Source: Devosia rhodophyticola
GTDB taxonomy: Bacteria > Pseudomonadota > Alphaproteobacteria > Rhizobiales > Devosiaceae
Assembly: GCF_028816475.1 (NCBI RefSeq)
Contig: NZ_CP118247.1
Location: 1,954,001-2,018,000, forward strand
Direction: 5' to 3'
Length of the DNA stretch: 64,000 bases
The number at the start of each line of letters is the position of its first letter. Position 1 is the first letter of the stretch. This document shows, one piece after another, positions 55,202 to 63,868 of the stretch. The translations under genes were made by a program, and so were the position numbers. The notes beneath the pieces are model-generated. The model searched no databases. It saw only the letters and a program-made list of their open reading frames with translations, and was not told the DNA's origin.

Positions 55202-56116
55202 ATGAAGTTGCGTTTTAAGCTGAATTATCTATATCAGGGGCAAAATGCCCCCTTTCTATATGCCGTCGATGCAGGCCTGTATGCACGCCACGGCATCGAA
55301 ATAGCGTTTATCGAAGGGTTTAGTTCCTCGTTGGTGACCAAGGCCATTGCTGCGGGAGAGGCGGATTGTGGTTTCGGCGATCTGTCTTCACTGATGACAC
55401 ATGCGATCACCAGCGGTTCGCCCTCCATCCAGGCCGTCATGCCAATTTACCAGCGCAGCCCATGCGCGCTGGGATATCTTGCACCGGGGCGACCGCTCGA
55501 GTTGGCCGATATTGCCGGGAAGGTGCTGTGCGGCCCCAATGGGGACACATCGGCCCGCCTGTTGCCGCTGTTGTTGCAAAGAAACGGGCTTGGCGATCTG
55601 CAATACGAGATGCGCTGGGTGCAACCGCACGAGCGCGATGCGATGATCGCCTCCAGGGCCGCCTTCGCGGCAACCTGCTTTGACGCAACGCTCAAATTTG
55701 CCATGACGATGCGCGGACATGACAGCAGCAAAGTCCGCTTTCTGTACTTCGCTGACCATGGCCTCGACATCTATACCGGCAGTCTGGTCTGCCGGGCAGA
55801 TTTGCTGGAAGCCAATGCTGGTCTGCTCGATGCTCTTCGCAGTGCGACAACCCAGGCCTGGCACGATTGCCGGGCAAACCCGGACCTTGGGGTGGCATCT
55901 GTGCTGGCGCGCGCGCCGCATCTCGACCCCGTGCTGATCCGTCAGCAACTGAGTTGGGTCATCGACCGTCAAGTGCTTCCCGATGGCCCTACTCCGCTGG
56001 TTTTTGACCGCAACGGCGATCAAATGCTGACAACGTTGGAATGCGCCACCATGGCGCGCGACGATCTGGGTTCTTATTCGGCTTCAGAGTTGATCGCCGC
56101 GGTTTGTGCAGCCTGA
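55202..56116 (+). CDS. NMT1/THI5-like (SsuA-type fold) protein without signal peptide
   Basis: 304-aa protein with the NMT1/THI5 pattern: LKLNYLYQGQNAPFLYAVDA-type start (core GQNAPFLYAVDAGLYARHGIE), GEADCGFGDLSSL, and GKVLCGPNGDTSARLLPLLL. Relatives are periplasmic binding proteins, but here the family domain begins at residue 1 and no signal peptide or earlier in-frame start exists. The CCCFC motif of THI5 pyrimidine synthases is absent. It may be a cytosolic ligand-binding protein or sensor, or have lost its export signal. Divergent from the amino acid importer; no permease next to it. Confidence 0.75.
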   Translation: MKLRFKLNYLYQGQNAPFLYAVDAGLYARHGIEIAFIEGFSSSLVTKAIAAGEADCGFGDLSSLMTHAITSGSPSIQAVMPIYQRSPCALGYLAPGRPLELADIAGKVLCGPNGDTSARLLPLLLQRNGLGDLQYEMRWVQPHERDAMIASRAAFAATCFDATLKFAMTMRGHDSSKVRFLYFADHGLDIYTGSLVCRADLLEANAGLLDALRSATTQAWHDCRANPDLGVASVLARAPHLDPVLIRQQLSWVIDRQVLPDGPTPLVFDRNGDQMLTTLECATMARDDLGSYSASELIAAVCAA

Positions 56117-56151
56117 ACGAGGTCGGGCCAGATCCGTATGGAGCCACCGTA

Positions 56152-57369
56152 TCATGCCCCCACTTTAAGTTGGACCGACATGGCTGAGAGGCGGTTTTCG
56201 TCGACGGTGATGCCAAATCCGGGTGCATCTGGAATCCGGGCGCGGCCATCACTGAGTGAGATGCCGCCAACAAACGGCGTTTGCCTGAAGAAGGTGTGGC
56301 CTTCCGCGTCGAGTGGATAATGGGTGCGTATTGTTGCGCCGAGATGGCAGAGCATGGTGTCGCCCAGAACGGTAAATGGCATGGTGTCGAGGCTGACCCC
56401 AATGCCGTTTGCCTCGCAGATGTCGATTATCTTGAGAGCAGGCCAAAGGCCGCCCACCCGGTTGGGCTTGAGAACGATGCGATCAGCTGCCTGCATCCGC
56501 ACGATCTGAATCATGGCGGCGGGCGAGGTGACGGCTTCGTCCAATATCACCGGATAGGGCAACACGCGGCGAATGAGGGCGTGTCCGGCGAGGTCGAGGT
56601 GATGCAGCGGCTGTTCGATCGACATATTGGGATGGTGGGCGATCCGGCGAACATTTTCGAATAGCCCGATTGCGACCTTGGCGTTCATCAATCCCTGATT
56701 GGCGTCCACGTCGACCTGAACGGTGCCGGGCAAATGTCCCACCACCCCGGCAATCTTTTCGGCTTCCTCATCGACCAGCGCCTTGGAATAGCCCTCGCGG
56801 CGCAATTGCCCGCCGATCTTGAGTTTCAGGCCGGTGAATCCCTGATCCAGATAATGATGGCAGACGCCGAGCAGCTGTTCGAGCGAATAGCCGTGCATCT
56901 GGGTTTGCAGTTCCAGTTCGGTGCGCAATGCGCCCCCGAGCAGCTCATAAACCGGACAATCGTGCGCCTTTCCGGCCAAATCATAAATAGCCATGTCGAT
57001 GGCAGCCTGCGCCGGTCGGCAACCGGGCACGCCAATGCTGGCCACGCCTTCCATGGCCCGGTGAATGCCGGCAATGTTTAGCGGATCGCAGCCTATGAGC
57101 ACGGAACGGAAGCGCCCCAGCCAATCCATCATGCTGCCGATGCCGTGGCCGAAATAGTGCGGGAGCGTGGCACCGTCACCGAGGCCCTCTAGCCCGGCAT
57201 CGGTCTTGATCCGCACCAGAACCGTTTCGGGCGGGGTATAGCGCAGCTTGGCAATTTCCTCAGGCGGCAGGTTCATCTGCTCCTCAGGATTGACATTTGG
57301 CCCGGTAGCCGTGGCCGTGCCCAGCATCTCAAGATGGAGGGGGATCATTTCGATCGCCGTGATCTTCAT
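56152..57369 (-). CDS. Enolase-superfamily enzyme, muconate-lactonizing (MLE) subgroup
   Basis: 405-aa mandelate racemase/muconate lactonizing-type enzyme that should abstract the alpha-proton of a carboxylate (racemase, dehydratase or cycloisomerase). Catalytic pieces are complete: KxK at K182/K184 (GLKLKIGG), metal ligands D222 (QVDVDANQG), E252 (MSIEQPL) and D277 (VILDEAVTSP), and the second base K301 (VLKPNRVGG). N-terminal capping domain has PETVLVRIKTDAGLEGLGDG. Start ATG 57369 follows GAAGGG. Divergent from lacI at 57521 and controlled, by inference, by the palindrome at 57429. Specific substrate cannot be named; the sulfatase and importers nearby suggest a sulfated or amino acid-like compound. 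Confidence 0.88.
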   Translation of the reverse strand: MKITAIEMIPLHLEMLGTATATGPNVNPEEQMNLPPEEIAKLRYTPPETVLVRIKTDAGLEGLGDGATLPHYFGHGIGSMMDWLGRFRSVLIGCDPLNIAGIHRAMEGVASIGVPGCRPAQAAIDMAIYDLAGKAHDCPVYELLGGALRTELELQTQMHGYSLEQLLGVCHHYLDQGFTGLKLKIGGQLRREGYSKALVDEEAEKIAGVVGHLPGTVQVDVDANQGLMNAKVAIGLFENVRRIAHHPNMSIEQPLHHLDLAGHALIRRVLPYPVILDEAVTSPAAMIQIVRMQAADRIVLKPNRVGGLWPALKIIDICEANGIGVSLDTMPFTVLGDTMLCHLGATIRTHYPLDAEGHTFFRQTPFVGGISLSDGRARIPDAPGFGITVDENRLSAMSVQLKVGA

Positions 57370-57428
57370 CCAAAACCCTTCAATTTGGGTGGGAACAACG
57401 CTTCAGGCGCATCATTTCCAATCAGTTA

Positions 57429-57442
57429 GTATATCGATATAC
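57429..57442. promoter_or_regulatory. Predicted LacI-type operator GTATATCGATATAC
   Basis: Perfect 14-bp palindrome with a central CG, as expected for LacI-family operators. It lies 60 bp upstream of the enolase-superfamily ATG (minus) and 79 bp upstream of the lacI TTG (plus), next to TTGACG (57444-57449). A 13/14 match occurs at 61221-61234. Confidence 0.7.
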
Positions 57443-57520
57443 ATTGACGTCCCACAATTCAATCGCTAAGGGACATCATCGCTTCGACCGGCAAGTCACG
57501 CTGACACCAAGGCGCCCCAG

Positions 57521-58606
57521 TTGACCAAAAAACCCGCCACTTTGAAGGATGTCGCCGCCTCGGCCGGGGTTTCACTGGCCATGGCGAGCCGGGTTCTGAG
57601 CAAATATGGCTCCTACAGCAACGCAACACGTGAACGGGTCGAAACCGCAGCTCATGAACTGAGCTACCGGGCAAACGGGGTGGCGCGGTCGCTTCGCCTG
57701 CAGCGCACCAATTCAGTTGGCGTGCTGATCAGCCAGATTGCCAGCTACCATTGGACTACCTTTGTGCAAGGCGTCGAGGAGGCGGCCCGTCAGGCCGGCT
57801 ATCACGTCATCCTGTGCAACACCAATGATGATCCGAAACGCGAGCTTGAATATCTCGCCGAAATGCGGGAACGCGGCGTGGATGGCATCATCGCGTCGCC
57901 GTTAGCGGCCAATCATCGCGCCTTCAAGCAGCTTGGACCCGCCGGTTTTCCTGCGGTTGTGGTCAATGCCCAAATCGCAGGCAGCAAGCTGGTTCACATC
58001 ACCTCTGATGATCGCAGCGCCGCCGTCGATGCGGTGCGGCACCTTGCGGACTTTGGTCATCGGCGCATTGGCATCGTTGCCGGTCCGCAGGAATTCGAGA
58101 CCGGACGCGCGCGCCTTGGCGGTTATCGCGATGCGCTCAAGCAGTTGGGAATGCCCGAAGATGAAACTCTGATTGCCTATGGCGATTTCAAGCAGGTCGG
58201 TGGTTATGAGGCGACGCGGTCCCTGATCGGGTTGCCGACGCCGCCAACGGCAATTCTTGTTTGTTCGGAATTGATGTCCGGCGGCGTTCTGCGCTGCCTC
58301 AAGGATCACGGCGTGCGCATTCCGGACGAGATGAGTGTCATCGCCTTTGACGATCCGGACTGGGCCTCGTTTTTTACCCCGTCGATGTCGTGCTTGCGCG
58401 AAGAGCGGTTTTATATGGGCAAGTTGGCGTTTGATGCTCTGGTGGCCAACATTGAAGACCGCGCATCACCTGCGGGTCAGACCCGCGAAATCGTGCTCAA
58501 ATCCGAATTGATCCAGCGGGAGTCGGTTGCAGCGCCCCGAACCAATACCAGGCAATTGGATCAGGTTTTGCCGTCCGATATGTCCTACGACACGGGGGCG
58601 ATGTGA
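57521..58606 (+). CDS. LacI-family transcriptional regulator
   Basis: 361-aa regulator. The N-terminal helix-turn-helix is ATLKDVAASAGVSLAMASRVLS, followed by the hinge helix ELSYRANGVARSLR and a periplasmic-binding-protein-like effector domain (GVLISQIASYHWTTFVQGVE, DRSAAVDAVRHLADFGHRRIGIVAG). TTG 57521 is the only start that keeps the HTH. The stop overlaps the ATG of the enolase-like gene (TGATG), so both are made together. It probably binds the GTATATCGATATAC-type sites at 57429 and 61221. Effector unknown. Confidence 0.93.
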   Translation: MTKKPATLKDVAASAGVSLAMASRVLSKYGSYSNATRERVETAAHELSYRANGVARSLRLQRTNSVGVLISQIASYHWTTFVQGVEEAARQAGYHVILCNTNDDPKRELEYLAEMRERGVDGIIASPLAANHRAFKQLGPAGFPAVVVNAQIAGSKLVHITSDDRSAAVDAVRHLADFGHRRIGIVAGPQEFETGRARLGGYRDALKQLGMPEDETLIAYGDFKQVGGYEATRSLIGLPTPPTAILVCSELMSGGVLRCLKDHGVRIPDEMSVIAFDDPDWASFFTPSMSCLREERFYMGKLAFDALVANIEDRASPAGQTREIVLKSELIQRESVAAPRTNTRQLDQVLPSDMSYDTGAM

Positions 58607-59637
58607 TGCAGATCGAACATTTGGAATTAGCAGCGATTGATGCCAGTGGCGCAATGGCGTCGTCGACCGGATTGGGTATATTGGTTCGGGTACGGGCGCA
58701 GTCGGGGCTGACGGGTTTGGGGGAGGCGCCGACGGACGAAACGAGCGTCTTGGGGTCCCAAACCACGGTGTCGGATTGGCTGAACCGATATGGTGCTGAG
58801 GTCGTGGGCGCCGAGTGCGGCAATATCAATCGACTGAACCAATTGCTGGACGGGGTCGATGCGGGGGGCAAGTCCGGATGCCCGGCAGCACGGGCGGCTG
58901 TTGAAATGGCGGTTTATGATCTGATCGGCAAGGCGCGCGATTGTCCGCTGCATGTGGTGCTGGGGGGCGGCTATCGCGACACGCTTGAACGGGTCGGGCA
59001 AATCGGGAGCGATGACGAAGATGTTGGCGGATCTGCCAGCGCAATGATCGAAGCGGGCTTCGCCGCTATCAGATTGAAGATCAAAGATGGTTCGGCCCAA
59101 ACCGTTAAGCGGATCCAGTCTGTTCTTGACGCTGTTGGCCACCGCCCATTGGTTGACATTGTCGCGGAGCAGTCGCTCGGCAATGAGGCAAGAGCCAGCA
59201 TGCTGGTCGAAAATCTGCTGACCCGGCAATTCTGGCCCAATCTTGGCCTGGTGCAGCCGCTGCATCAGCTTGATCTTGAAGGACACCGCCGACTGCGGGA
59301 AAAACTACCGATACCGATTGTTCTCGAAGAGTCGATCACCTCACCAGCGGCAATGAGTCAGGTCGTGCGAACGGGTGTCGCGGATCGGATTGTGCTTGAT
59401 ATCTGGCGTGTCGGTGGCCTGCTGAATGCCCGGCGTATTGCCAATATGTGCGAGAGCGCTGCCATTGGCGTCATGGTGTCGGGAACGTGCCGCAGCGCCG
59501 TGGGACGCGCGGCGATGGGCCATCTGGCGGTTACCGTGCACGGGAGCTGTCCGGTTCATTTTGGATCGGACCAAACCGAGGCAATGGACCCCTTGGGGCA
59601 GGGTAGCGGTCTGGGTGTGGACTTGAAATGGGATTGA
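58606..59637 (+). CDS. Enolase-superfamily protein lacking metal ligands (predicted pseudoenzyme)
   Basis: 343-aa paralogue of the enzyme at 56152, in operon with lacI. The fold is kept (capping domain GLGILVRVRAQSGLTGLGEA, barrel, RVGGLLNARRIANMCE). KxK is kept (K158/K160 in RLKIKDG), but aligned with the active paralogue the metal ligands Asp and Glu are Val186 (LVDIVAEQS) and Val216 (GLVQPLHQ), the third Asp is Glu241 (VLEESITSP), and the second base Lys is Asp265 (VLDIWRVGG). Such a protein should not bind Mg2+ normally, so it is likely non-catalytic: a binding, regulatory or partner subunit, or an enzyme with a new mechanism. The frame is intact, so it is not simply decaying. Confidence 0.85.
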   Translation: MQIEHLELAAIDASGAMASSTGLGILVRVRAQSGLTGLGEAPTDETSVLGSQTTVSDWLNRYGAEVVGAECGNINRLNQLLDGVDAGGKSGCPAARAAVEMAVYDLIGKARDCPLHVVLGGGYRDTLERVGQIGSDDEDVGGSASAMIEAGFAAIRLKIKDGSAQTVKRIQSVLDAVGHRPLVDIVAEQSLGNEARASMLVENLLTRQFWPNLGLVQPLHQLDLEGHRRLREKLPIPIVLEESITSPAAMSQVVRTGVADRIVLDIWRVGGLLNARRIANMCESAAIGVMVSGTCRSAVGRAAMGHLAVTVHGSCPVHFGSDQTEAMDPLGQGSGLGVDLKWD

Positions 59638-59686
59638 AATTTTACGTCAGAACGTAGCGGAAGCCATCGGGTAAATCGGAGGGACG

Positions 59687-61147
59687 ATGAAAGCGCAGCC
59701 GAATATTTTATGGGTCTGTACCGATCAGCAGCGCTTTGACACCATTGGGGCGCTTGGCAACAGCAGCGTGCATACACCCAATATCGACCGGCTGGTGCGG
59801 CAGGGAACAGCCTTTACCCACGCATTTTGCCAATCGCCCATTTGTACGCCCAGCCGTGCGTCGTTCCTGACCGGCATGTACCCCAGCGCCGTGCATGTGA
59901 ACGGCAATGGAAATGACCAATTCCCCCAGAGCCCACGCCTTGTCACCAAGCTTTTGGCGGAGGCTGGCTATCGCTGCGGGAATGTTGGCAAGCTGCATCT
60001 GGCAAGCGCCTACAAGCGGGCAGAGCCAAGGGTTGATGATGGTTACAGCTATTTCAAATACAGCCACGCGCCGCGCGATGATTGGGCAGAGGGGCATGAT
60101 TATGCCGACTGGCTCGCCGCCGCCGGGCACAGTCTGAAAGAACTAACGGCCAGCGCCGACGGTGTTCCCGAGGCGTTACACCAGACTACGTGGTGTGCGG
60201 ACATGGCCATCGCGTTTATTGAGCAGCAGGCCGGGTCGCCCTGGGCGCTGACGGTGAATATTTACGATCCTCATCCCCCGTTCAATCCGCCGAAACGCTA
60301 TCGCGACATGTTCGATCCGGCGCAGATGCCGGGTCCACACTTTCGCCCAGAAGATATTGACGAGCAGCGCCGGTTGGCAGGCGTGGATTTTCAGTCCGAA
60401 GCGCGCCAGCCGGCCCAGTTGGATATCGCCAATCCGGTGTTGCCCAAGTCGCTTGAGCGTGGCGAACGTGATCCAGCTGGAATGACCGCTGGTGCCCGCG
60501 ACGCCCAAACGCTTCAGGCAGCCTATTATGCCATGATCAAGCTGATCGATGATCAGATGGGCCGGATATTGGCGACACTCGAACGGCAAAATCTGGCGGA
60601 TGACACGATCATCATCTTCATGAGCGATCACGGCGAGACTCTGGGCGATCACGGATTGATCCAGAAAGGGTGCAGGTTTTACGAGGGGCTGGTCCGGGTG
60701 CCGCTCATCGTCAGTTGTCCGGGACGACTGGGGGCCGGGGTGAGGAGCGACGCGCTGGTAGAACTGCTGGATGTCACACCGACCCTGCTCGATCTGGCCG
60801 GTATCGAGGTGCCCGCGAACATGCAAGGCAAGAGCCTGTTGCCGATCCTTGTGGGTGAGAAGAGCCCGGCGGAACATCGGGACTTTGTCCGGTGTGAATT
60901 TTACGACGCGCTTGATCTGCCTGATGGCACGCTGGCAACGATGTATCGCGAAAGGGACTGGAAGATCGTGCACTACCACCAGCACGGTTTTGGTGAATTG
61001 TTCGATCTGCAAACAGATCCATGGGAACATCACAATTTGTGGGACGACCCGGCTCACGAACAGGAGCGATTTCGACTGACGCTTGCCAGTTACAATGCCT
61101 CAATCGCCATTATCGACCGCGGCGCGCCGCGTATCGGTCCGTATTAG
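59687..61147 (+). CDS. Sulfatase (type I, Cys-type arylsulfatase/choline-sulfatase-like)
   Basis: 486-aa hydrolase of the alkaline-phosphatase superfamily that cleaves sulfate esters. Metal site: ILWVCTDQQRFDTIG at the N-terminus and FMSDHGETLGDHG near residue 320. The active-site Cys, to be converted to formylglycine, lies in SPICTPSRASFLTG (CxPSR) near residue 53. No signal peptide, so it is cytoplasmic and would act after import. GGAGGG lies 5 bases before ATG 59687. No sulfatase-modifying enzyme is seen in the window. The C-terminal region (EFYDALDLPDG, LYDLQTDPWEHHNLW-like FDLQTDPWEHHNLW) is usual. Substrate unknown. Confidence 0.92.
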   Translation: MKAQPNILWVCTDQQRFDTIGALGNSSVHTPNIDRLVRQGTAFTHAFCQSPICTPSRASFLTGMYPSAVHVNGNGNDQFPQSPRLVTKLLAEAGYRCGNVGKLHLASAYKRAEPRVDDGYSYFKYSHAPRDDWAEGHDYADWLAAAGHSLKELTASADGVPEALHQTTWCADMAIAFIEQQAGSPWALTVNIYDPHPPFNPPKRYRDMFDPAQMPGPHFRPEDIDEQRRLAGVDFQSEARQPAQLDIANPVLPKSLERGERDPAGMTAGARDAQTLQAAYYAMIKLIDDQMGRILATLERQNLADDTIIIFMSDHGETLGDHGLIQKGCRFYEGLVRVPLIVSCPGRLGAGVRSDALVELLDVTPTLLDLAGIEVPANMQGKSLLPILVGEKSPAEHRDFVRCEFYDALDLPDGTLATMYRERDWKIVHYHQHGFGELFDLQTDPWEHHNLWDDPAHEQERFRLTLASYNASIAIIDRGAPRIGPY

Positions 61148-61220
61148 CACCTGAGCGAACCAGCCAATTGTCGCTTTTGTGAGTTTCGACTTGTAGGAAT
61201 TCGAGGACTGAGATAAAGAA

Positions 61221-61234
61221 GTATAACGATATAC
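61221..61234. promoter_or_regulatory. Second predicted LacI-type operator GTATAACGATATAC
   Basis: 13 of 14 bases match the palindrome at 57429-57442. It lies 28 bp upstream of the ATG of the dipeptide-type SBP gene, probably around or just after the promoter, where a bound repressor would block transcription. Links the importer to the LacI gene four kilobases upstream. Confidence 0.65.
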
Positions 61235-61262
61235 CTCACGACCTTTCATGGAGGAGAGCACT

Positions 61263-62858
61263 ATGGTACGTCGGCGCACTTTACTGAGTGGGGTGGTAGG
61301 CGGCATTGCCGCAACCTCGCTGAATCTGCACTTCGGGGGATTGGTCCAAACCGCACTGGCGGCGGGCGAGCCAATCAAGGGTGGCACGCTTAATGTCGGC
61401 CTGCATATCCCCCTTACAACACTTGACTGGCAATCCACCGTGTCCCACCCGCTGCCCCATGTCATGGGGCATGTGTTTGAGGGCCTGTTCGGATTTGGTA
61501 AGGATTTCAACGCCGAGCTTGAACTGGCCGAAAGCGTCGAGGCGGCGACCGATGGCAAGACCTGGACGATTAAGCTGCGTCCCGGTGTCAAATTCCATAA
61601 TGGCGAGATGCTCAAATCGAGCGATGTCAAGGCGTCGCTGGAGCGGTGGCGTACGGTTGGTCCCAAGGGTTCGGGGCTGAATACTCTTGGCTCGATTGAC
61701 CTGCCGGATGATCTGACGGTGGTCATGAATTTTGACGAACCGATGGGCCGCTTCCTGCTGCTGCTGCTTGGTTCGGACGAAAACAAGGCGGTGATCATGC
61801 CGCAGGCGATTGCCGAAGCGTCAACGACGCCGGGGCAGTTGACTGAAGTGGTGGGAACAGGGCCCTATCGCTTTGTTGAGTATAAGGAAGACCAATACGC
61901 CCGGCTTGCCCGCTTCGATGACTATGTGGCGCGTGATGATGGACCCAACTATCAGACCGGCAAGAAAGTCGGCAATCTCGACGAGATCATTTTCTGGATC
62001 GTACCCGAGGCAACCACGAGGGTGGCGGGCCTTGAATCGGGCGAATATGACATCATTACCGAAGTGCCTGATGGCGAAGCGACGCGGCTCGAGGGAAATC
62101 CCGATCTTGATGCGATCAAGAACGGTCCGGGCGTGTTGCTCTACATGATGTTCAACCACAAGGTTGGCCCAACCAGTCAGCTCAATATCCGCAAAGCTAT
62201 CCAGTCGCTGATCGATCCATCTGAAATTGCGGCGGCTGCGGTGTCGAACCCGGATTTTGCGCTCACCAACCCCAGCATTTATGCGCCTGAAAGCGCCTAT
62301 AATACTGATGCTGGTTCTGAGCTCTATACCCCCGGCGACATTGACAAGGCCAAGGAATATCTGGCCGAAGCCAACTATAATGGCGAACCCGTCACCATTC
62401 AGGTCATTGCCACCAACTCGCTGCAGAACCGGCTGGCGGTTGCCATTGTCGAGCAGGCGAAGCGGGCGGGGCTCAACCTTGAGATATTGAGCTATGATCT
62501 GGCAACCTGGGTGGCAAATCGCCGGGATCCCGAAAAACTCAACATCTACACTTCAGGCGGTTATTGGGTTGATCCATCGCTTTGGAATGCGGAGTTCAAT
62601 GGCACGTTCCCGTCGCCCGAAGTCGGGTTCATCAGCGATGCCACCGAGAAGATCTTCAACGAACTCTCGGCTGAAACCGAGTTCGAAAAGCGCAAGGCAC
62701 TGGGCGAAGACCTGCAGCGCGAATTCTATTCTCAGGTCGCCATGGTCAACCTCGGCTATGTCTATCGACTGGTGGCCAAGCGCAGCAATGTGATGGATCC
62801 AGACGGTAATCTGGCATTGGGCAATCTTACCCTCAATGGGGTCTATCTGGACGCCTGA
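61263..62858 (+). CDS. Peptide/opine-type ABC transporter substrate-binding protein (SBP_bac_5), Tat signal
   Basis: 531-aa receptor of a dipeptide/oligopeptide/nickel-type importer. Starts with a twin-arginine-like signal (VRRRTLLSGVVGGIAATSL), suggesting export in folded form through Tat. Mature part: GGTLNVGLHIPLTTLDWQST, AESVEAATDGKTWTIKLRPGVKFHNGE-type sequence (core WTIKLRPGVKFHNGE) and GTGPYRFVEYKEDQYARL. ATG 61263 is preferred since GGAGGAG lies six bases upstream; ATG 61248 sits before it. First gene of the operon with the permeases at 62921 and 63868. Ligand unknown; many non-peptide ligands occur in this family. Confidence 0.92.
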   Translation: MVRRRTLLSGVVGGIAATSLNLHFGGLVQTALAAGEPIKGGTLNVGLHIPLTTLDWQSTVSHPLPHVMGHVFEGLFGFGKDFNAELELAESVEAATDGKTWTIKLRPGVKFHNGEMLKSSDVKASLERWRTVGPKGSGLNTLGSIDLPDDLTVVMNFDEPMGRFLLLLLGSDENKAVIMPQAIAEASTTPGQLTEVVGTGPYRFVEYKEDQYARLARFDDYVARDDGPNYQTGKKVGNLDEIIFWIVPEATTRVAGLESGEYDIITEVPDGEATRLEGNPDLDAIKNGPGVLLYMMFNHKVGPTSQLNIRKAIQSLIDPSEIAAAAVSNPDFALTNPSIYAPESAYNTDAGSELYTPGDIDKAKEYLAEANYNGEPVTIQVIATNSLQNRLAVAIVEQAKRAGLNLEILSYDLATWVANRRDPEKLNIYTSGGYWVDPSLWNAEFNGTFPSPEVGFISDATEKIFNELSAETEFEKRKALGEDLQREFYSQVAMVNLGYVYRLVAKRSNVMDPDGNLALGNLTLNGVYLDA

Positions 62859-62920
62859 GCCTGGCGACATCATGGGATGGGCGGGATCAATTAGTCCCGC
62901 CCTTTTATTAAGAGACCGCA

Positions 62921-63868
62921 ATGCTCCGGTATACGCTGCGTCGAGTTCTGGAATTCATCCCAACGATATTCATCGCGGTGACGCTGATCTTCGTGATTAC
63001 GCGTCTGGTGCCGGGCAGTCCGATTACCGCGCTGATCGGCAATCAGTCAGTTGATGCCGCCAAAATCGACGCCATGGCGCAGCAACTCGGTCTCGACCGG
63101 CCGGTTTGGGAGCAATATATCGAGTGGCTCCCGAGGGTCGTCACCGGTAATTTCGGGCAGTCGATGTTCTTTTCGGCGCCGGTGGTTGATGTGATCCTTG
63201 ATCGTTTTCCGGTCACCTTCAGCCTCACCTTTCTCGCCCTGATTGTTACGATTGCCATCGGGATTCCGATTGGGATTCTGTCGGCCATGCGGCGGGGTGG
63301 CATTTTTGATTATTTCGGTAATGTATTGTCGAGCCTTGGCATGGCATTGCCGCCATTCTGGCTTGGGTTCATGTTGATGCTGGTGTTCGCGGTCGGGCTG
63401 CAATGGGTTCCCGCGTCCGGTTACCGACCGATTGAATTCGGGTTCTGGAACTGGTTCAGCCGCCTGCTGCTGCCGGTTGCAGCGCTCAGCGTCTCACAAA
63501 TTGGCCTGGTTGTCCGGATGACCCGATCGACAATGATCGAGGTGCTGGGCACCGAATATGTCGGGATGGCGCGGACCAAAGGATTGCGGGAGCGCACCGT
63601 CATCCTCAAGCACGCCCTGCGCAACGCGATGATCCAGATCGTGACCGTCATTGGCCTGGTCTTTGCGCTGGGCCTTGGCGGCTCGGTGATCATCGAGAAT
63701 GTGTTTGCGCTGCCGGGGCTGGGCGAACTGATCACCACAGCGGCTGTCCGGCGCGATTATCCAACCCTTGAGGGCGGCATTTTCTACCTGACCCTGGTGG
63801 CGCTGGCGATCAATCTGGTGGTCGATCTTGCCTATGCATATTTCAACCCCAGGATCCGATATTCGTGA
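62921..63868 (+). CDS. Peptide/opine-type ABC transporter permease, DppB-like
   Basis: 315-aa inner-membrane permease. N-terminus MLRYTLRRVLEFIPTIFIAV with FVITRLVPGSPITALIG is typical of DppB/OppB; the EAA motif RTKGLRERTVILKHALRNAM and the end GGSVIIENVFALPGLGELI are conserved. ATG lies ~60 bp after the binding-protein stop. The stop overlaps the start of the next permease (TGATG). Confidence 0.94.
   Translation: MLRYTLRRVLEFIPTIFIAVTLIFVITRLVPGSPITALIGNQSVDAAKIDAMAQQLGLDRPVWEQYIEWLPRVVTGNFGQSMFFSAPVVDVILDRFPVTFSLTFLALIVTIAIGIPIGILSAMRRGGIFDYFGNVLSSLGMALPPFWLGFMLMLVFAVGLQWVPASGYRPIEFGFWNWFSRLLLPVAALSVSQIGLVVRMTRSTMIEVLGTEYVGMARTKGLRERTVILKHALRNAMIQIVTVIGLVFALGLGGSVIIENVFALPGLGELITTAAVRRDYPTLEGGIFYLTLVALAINLVVDLAYAYFNPRIRYS

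Noticed and set aside
55202..56116. THI5-type HMP-phosphate synthase
   Set aside because: Lacks the CCCFC motif needed for that suicide enzyme and has no thiamine genes nearby.
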